A stretch of 64,000 nt of DNA from Lunularia cruciata. Its lineage: Eukaryota; Streptophyta; Marchantiopsida; Lunulariales; Lunulariaceae. Made by a program: the position numbers and the translations under genes. The stretch lies in the NCBI GenBank assembly GCA_948567375.1, contig OX419758.1:50349001-50413000 (forward strand). Direction: 5' to 3'. Of the stretch, positions 60,811 through 64,000 are shown piece by piece; the first letter of the stretch is position 1; each line of letters opens with the position of its first letter. The notes under the pieces were generated by a model. It saw only the letters and a program-made list of their open reading frames with translations. It was not told the origin of the DNA and ran no database searches.

Positions 60811-63070
60811 TAATAGAAACAATCCACATATATACATGATTTTTCAGTTTATTTTTATTTGCTCTAATTTAAATGTAGAAATTCATCCACTTTTAGACTC
60901 TGCTTTTTAATCATTTCAAATCCACAAATTTTTGCTGTTATGGATGTTGTAATTTTGGAAGACCTTACTCATAAATATACAATCAACTCTCAATAAATCC
61001 AAGTACATAACTTGCAAATGTGGATAATGGTGTAATGTTTTGGATGGAGAAAAAAAGATATTCAATGGTAATTGCAATCATTTACATCTCTTTCTTCTAA
61101 CCGCAATGATCTTGACAACTTTTCCTTTAGCAAATTTTATATTTCCAATTTATGTAAATACATTTTTTACAATAATTCTATTTGCAAAGTATTTTTAAAT
61201 TTGCATGTATTATACATTATATTAGTTGTGAAAATTCTTTACCATGGATAATGACATACTTCGCTAAAGATTGCACTTTCCAAAACATAACCATGGCCAT
61301 TATCTATAAAATTGCAATTAAAATTTGGTTGTTTAAGTATTTTGGAACCAAGTCATTAGGGGACTTTATTATTTCACTATAACTAGACTCCAAAGAAGAA
61401 CTAGAAAATATTTGATGGGTGATTCCTCTCAAGGTTGATAGGGTGTTTGGAGAAGAGCACTCAAAAAAGTTGAAGAAATTATTATTATTAAATTATTAAT
61501 CCATTTAAGATATAATTAAAAAAAAGATAGATCCATTTACTCTCATACCATATTATTTTCATAACATATCTTGTTAATATTTATTGTAGTTTACCCATTC
61601 CAGCTATGATTTATTTGGAAGTTCCAATTTTGAAAATATTATTATTTGATTATTAATTCATTTTAGATACAATGTAAAAAAAAAGAAGATAGATCCATTT
61701 ACTCTCATATCATATTATTTTCATGATATATCTTGTTAATATCTATTGTAGTTTATCCATTCCGGCTATGATTTATTTGGAAGTTTCAGTTTTGAAATTT
61801 ATGGGGTGGTAATGGCTACGATGCATGTGCTTTGAAGTAAACCTGCAAGACCTTGTAGAAAAAAAATTGCCCCAAAATTGAACGCCCCATAGCCTAGCAA
61901 TACGGGCTATAACAAGTTTTAAGGGACCGTGTCACTTTTGCAAGTTTGAGTTACAAGAATCAACTTACGGGTTGTTTAAGACAAGAATTCTAATGAACTT
62001 CAATTAAAGACAAAGTACCTTAACCCATCTAAATATACCACATATAAATATCTTGTTTCAAATACTTGTAATGAAAATCAAAATTGAATGGGTGAAGTTG
62101 AAAAAGAAGCATTTGGATGGGTGGACCAAATATCTTTCAATTCAAAAAATGATCCAATAGGCAGAGCAAGAGGCAACTCAACAAAAAGCAATCTAGTGTG
62201 TGGGCACCAAGCACCAAAAATTATTCTATCAAAAACAATGCACTGATTTATAGCACAAATTTATAATCTCTTAATGCAAATTTTGAGCAAGGCGCCACAT
62301 TGCAAACTTAAGGAATTCTCAGTCTTTGATCAAACACAATTTGAATTTGATTCCTTCATAGAGATTGCAATTGAATTCCATTCCTTTAGGGAGTAGGGGA
62401 TTTCAAGACATACTCTTCAAAATGGTAGCTTATGTACCTCCACCACTTGCACCTTTTACCACACTCATGACTAAAGCCAAATGCACTGGTCTACTAGCAA
62501 TGCACTATCCACTAGTGTGAACACTCCTTCAAGTAAACCAAAGTGAGATGATGATAGGTTTAGAATGATTTGGCATCACTATGATGAAATTGTAGATTAT
62601 CTAGCAGATCATGAACATTTCCAACAGATCTATTGAGGCACAAGTTAAAGACACATCCAAAAAAACATAACATTCAATTACATGGCAACTTTTCTATGAG
62701 ATTTGGTATAGGGTTCCCGAGTCCATGAATTGTGATATGTAGAAGAAGAAATAGACTTGATACTTGAAATCGTATAAATTAGCAAGGAAGTAGCAAGGAA
62801 ATAGAAAGACAATTGCACTGATGAAGGCCTCATGAAAAAGGAAATAAAACATACTATAGAGACAAACTATATAATTAGTGTCCTAAATTTTGCAAAATAG
62901 ATGCTTTATTTGGAGGCCAAGCCAATATATCTCCACCAAAACTCATGAATTTGGGGATGATGAGTGAGGTGAACCTCTATGAATGGTTGGGCAAGGAGGA
63001 TGGAGTGACACCACAACAAGAAGAAATATCCAAAGAAGACACTCCCTTATCAAGAACCTTGCAAGCTTAT
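60811..63070. other. AT-rich flank with one tandem duplication
   Basis: No gene is supported up to the LTR. A plus-strand frame of 63 codons (62945-63136) runs into the LTR and shows a Glu/Gln-rich stretch with no recognised domain; its upstream part may be coding sequence interrupted by the LTR insertion. Confidence 0.45.
61470..61797. repeat. 162-bp tandem duplication
   Basis: AGATAGATCCATTTACTCTC occurs at 61525 and 61687, in units that both run from ATTATTATT through TATGATTTATTTGGAAGTT. Confidence 0.85.
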
Positions 63071-63482
63071 TGTAACAATATGGAGTTTAGCGACAAAGTT
63101 GGTCGGACTTACGAAGTAGCACATAAGACAAATTAGCCTAGAATATTCCAAAAGTATCTAGGAAGCTTCTTGGGAAGCTTTTTGGCTAGCTTAGCTTGCC
63201 CCGCAAGTAAGTAGCTTCTAGAAGCTTCCAACTAGCTTAACTTGCACGTCAAGGAGGTGGCTTCTAGAAGGAAGCTTCTTGAGAAGCTTCCTAGTTAACT
63301 TGACTTGCACTCTAAGAAAGCGGCTTGAGGAAGCTTCTTGAGAAGCTTCTCAAGGGCTTTGTATGCTACCTATAAATTCCAAAGCCAAAGCTTATGCTAG
63401 GCATTTAGATTTTTCCCTCATTCAAGTGTCTCAATGTGAGTTTCCATTCTCCTATTTCTTTCTTTGGTCTTGGTCTTTTACA
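63071..63482 (+). mobile_element. 5' LTR of family B gypsy element
   Basis: 412 bp, TGTAACAATATGG to TCTTTTACA (TG..CA), followed after one base by a perfect primer-binding site. The U3 part is built of subrepeats of about 50-60 bp, each with AGCTTCTAGAA or GAAGCTTCTTGAGAAGCTTC and a CTAGCTTAGCTTGCAC-like block. A diverged copy is at 1946-2295. The element continues past the window. Confidence 0.9.
63216..63228 (+). promoter_or_regulatory. Perfect three-unit heat-shock element in family B LTR
   Basis: TTCTAGAAGCTTC is TTCnnGAAnnTTC, the minimal trimer for heat-shock factor. Further GAAnnTTC pairs occur at 63141, 63162, 63271, 63283, 63330 and 63342, some separated by 4 rather than 2 bases. 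Confidence 0.6.
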
Positions 63483-63483
63483 T

Positions 63484-63495
63484 TGGTATCAGAGC
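63484..63495 (+). other. Primer-binding site, tRNA-iMet
   Basis: TGGTATCAGAGC, the exact 12-base complement of the plant initiator tRNA-Met 3' end, one base after the LTR. Confidence 0.9.
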
Positions 63496-63757
63496 AAGAA
63501 TGGGATGGATGGAATTTATGGACCACCAAATCCAGTTCCACCAAACCACTGGGATTTTCATGTCTAAATATTACCTAAGCACTGCTTCACACAATTCATC
63601 ACCGCACGCTTTGGGTAAGATTTTCTACATATGATCACCGTGTTCGAGGAACCCTTGATACTTCCGGTTGGAGAAAGGTGGACGTGCTGTATCTATGTGT
63701 TAATCAATTAGATAAATTGAGATTAGTAGGATAGAGTAGTAGGATAGAGTAGTAGTT

Positions 63758-64000
63758 ATGGCGGCAATACCGGACGTTATCCTTGCGATGCAACAACAAA
63801 TCGAGCACCTTACTTGATTGTTGGATGAACAAGACCAACAACAATGAGAGCATATAGAGAGAGCGCCAATCCGAGATGTAGAAGATTGTATTTGATTTCC
63901 AAAATCTAAGGTATTTGAAGGCAAGAATCTTCCGAGCAAAGTGGAGAATTTTGTGTTTGATTATGAACGTGACTTTGAAGCCACCAATCTTCAAGATGAA
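63758..64000 (+). pseudogene. gag of family B element, decayed, runs off window
   Basis: The ATG at 63758 follows the primer-binding site by about 260 bases. The frame carries a Gln-rich start, then a PKSKVFEGKNLPSKVENF-type gag segment, and stays in phase to the window end except for three in-frame stops, all TGA (63815, 63845, 63893). No frameshift is seen. Confidence 0.75.

Overview
The window reads as nuclear DNA of a land plant, probably a bryophyte or other seedless plant. The evidence is spliceosomal introns with GT..AG borders, a plant-type methionine gamma-lyase, plant-type mitochondrial carriers, Ty3/gypsy chromoviruses, Helitrons, long TA microsatellites, and an EF-hand protein of the flagellar calcium-binding (calflagin) family, which fits a lineage with flagellated sperm. 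The species cannot be fixed from the sequence alone.

Four host genes can be supported. They lie in two islands of more balanced base composition. Island 1 (about 3-10 kb) has a single-exon calflagin-like EF-hand gene (4809-5405, +) and an apparently intronless methionine gamma-lyase (7573-8862, -). Island 2 (about 41-57 kb) has two mitochondrial carrier (SLC25) genes arranged tail to tail: a six-exon UCP/DIC-like carrier (45683-48790, +) and a three-coding-exon ADP/ATP carrier (50636-52306, -) with a 5' UTR intron and a TATA box. Both carriers act in the inner mitochondrial membrane; the methionine lyase is expected in the cytosol.

The rest is transposon-derived or AT-rich. 1-2.3 kb: the 5' LTR, primer-binding site and gag start of one gypsy element (family A, minus strand) sit inside the integrase/chromodomain end of another (family B, plus strand). 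10.5-11.4 kb: two fold-back (MITE-like) elements. 14-35.6 kb: a broken Helitron landscape, with a Rep half on the plus strand (16.9-18.6 kb), helicase pieces on the minus strand (29.8-35.6 kb), a 1.7 kb repeat present in opposite orientations at both ends, a pogo-like transposase remnant, and a 3.8 kb insertion carrying a broken reading frame for a coiled-coil protein. 35.9-39.3 kb: a gypsy reverse transcriptase/RNase H (family C) interrupted by a family A 3' LTR with its polypurine tract, chromodomain and integrase. 57.4-63 kb: tandem repeats and a hAT/DUF659-like transposase remnant. 63.07 kb to the end: a family B 5' LTR, a perfect tRNA-iMet primer-binding site and a decayed gag.

The most notable observations are: heat-shock-element-like arrays in the family B LTR; loss of both partners of one matrix salt bridge in the UCP/DIC-like carrier; three CCACGTCA motifs spaced exactly 10 bp apart upstream of that carrier; a calflagin homologue without the acylation signal; a gag whose three stops all look like CpG deamination; and an unrecognised coiled-coil reading frame inserted in a Helitron helicase.
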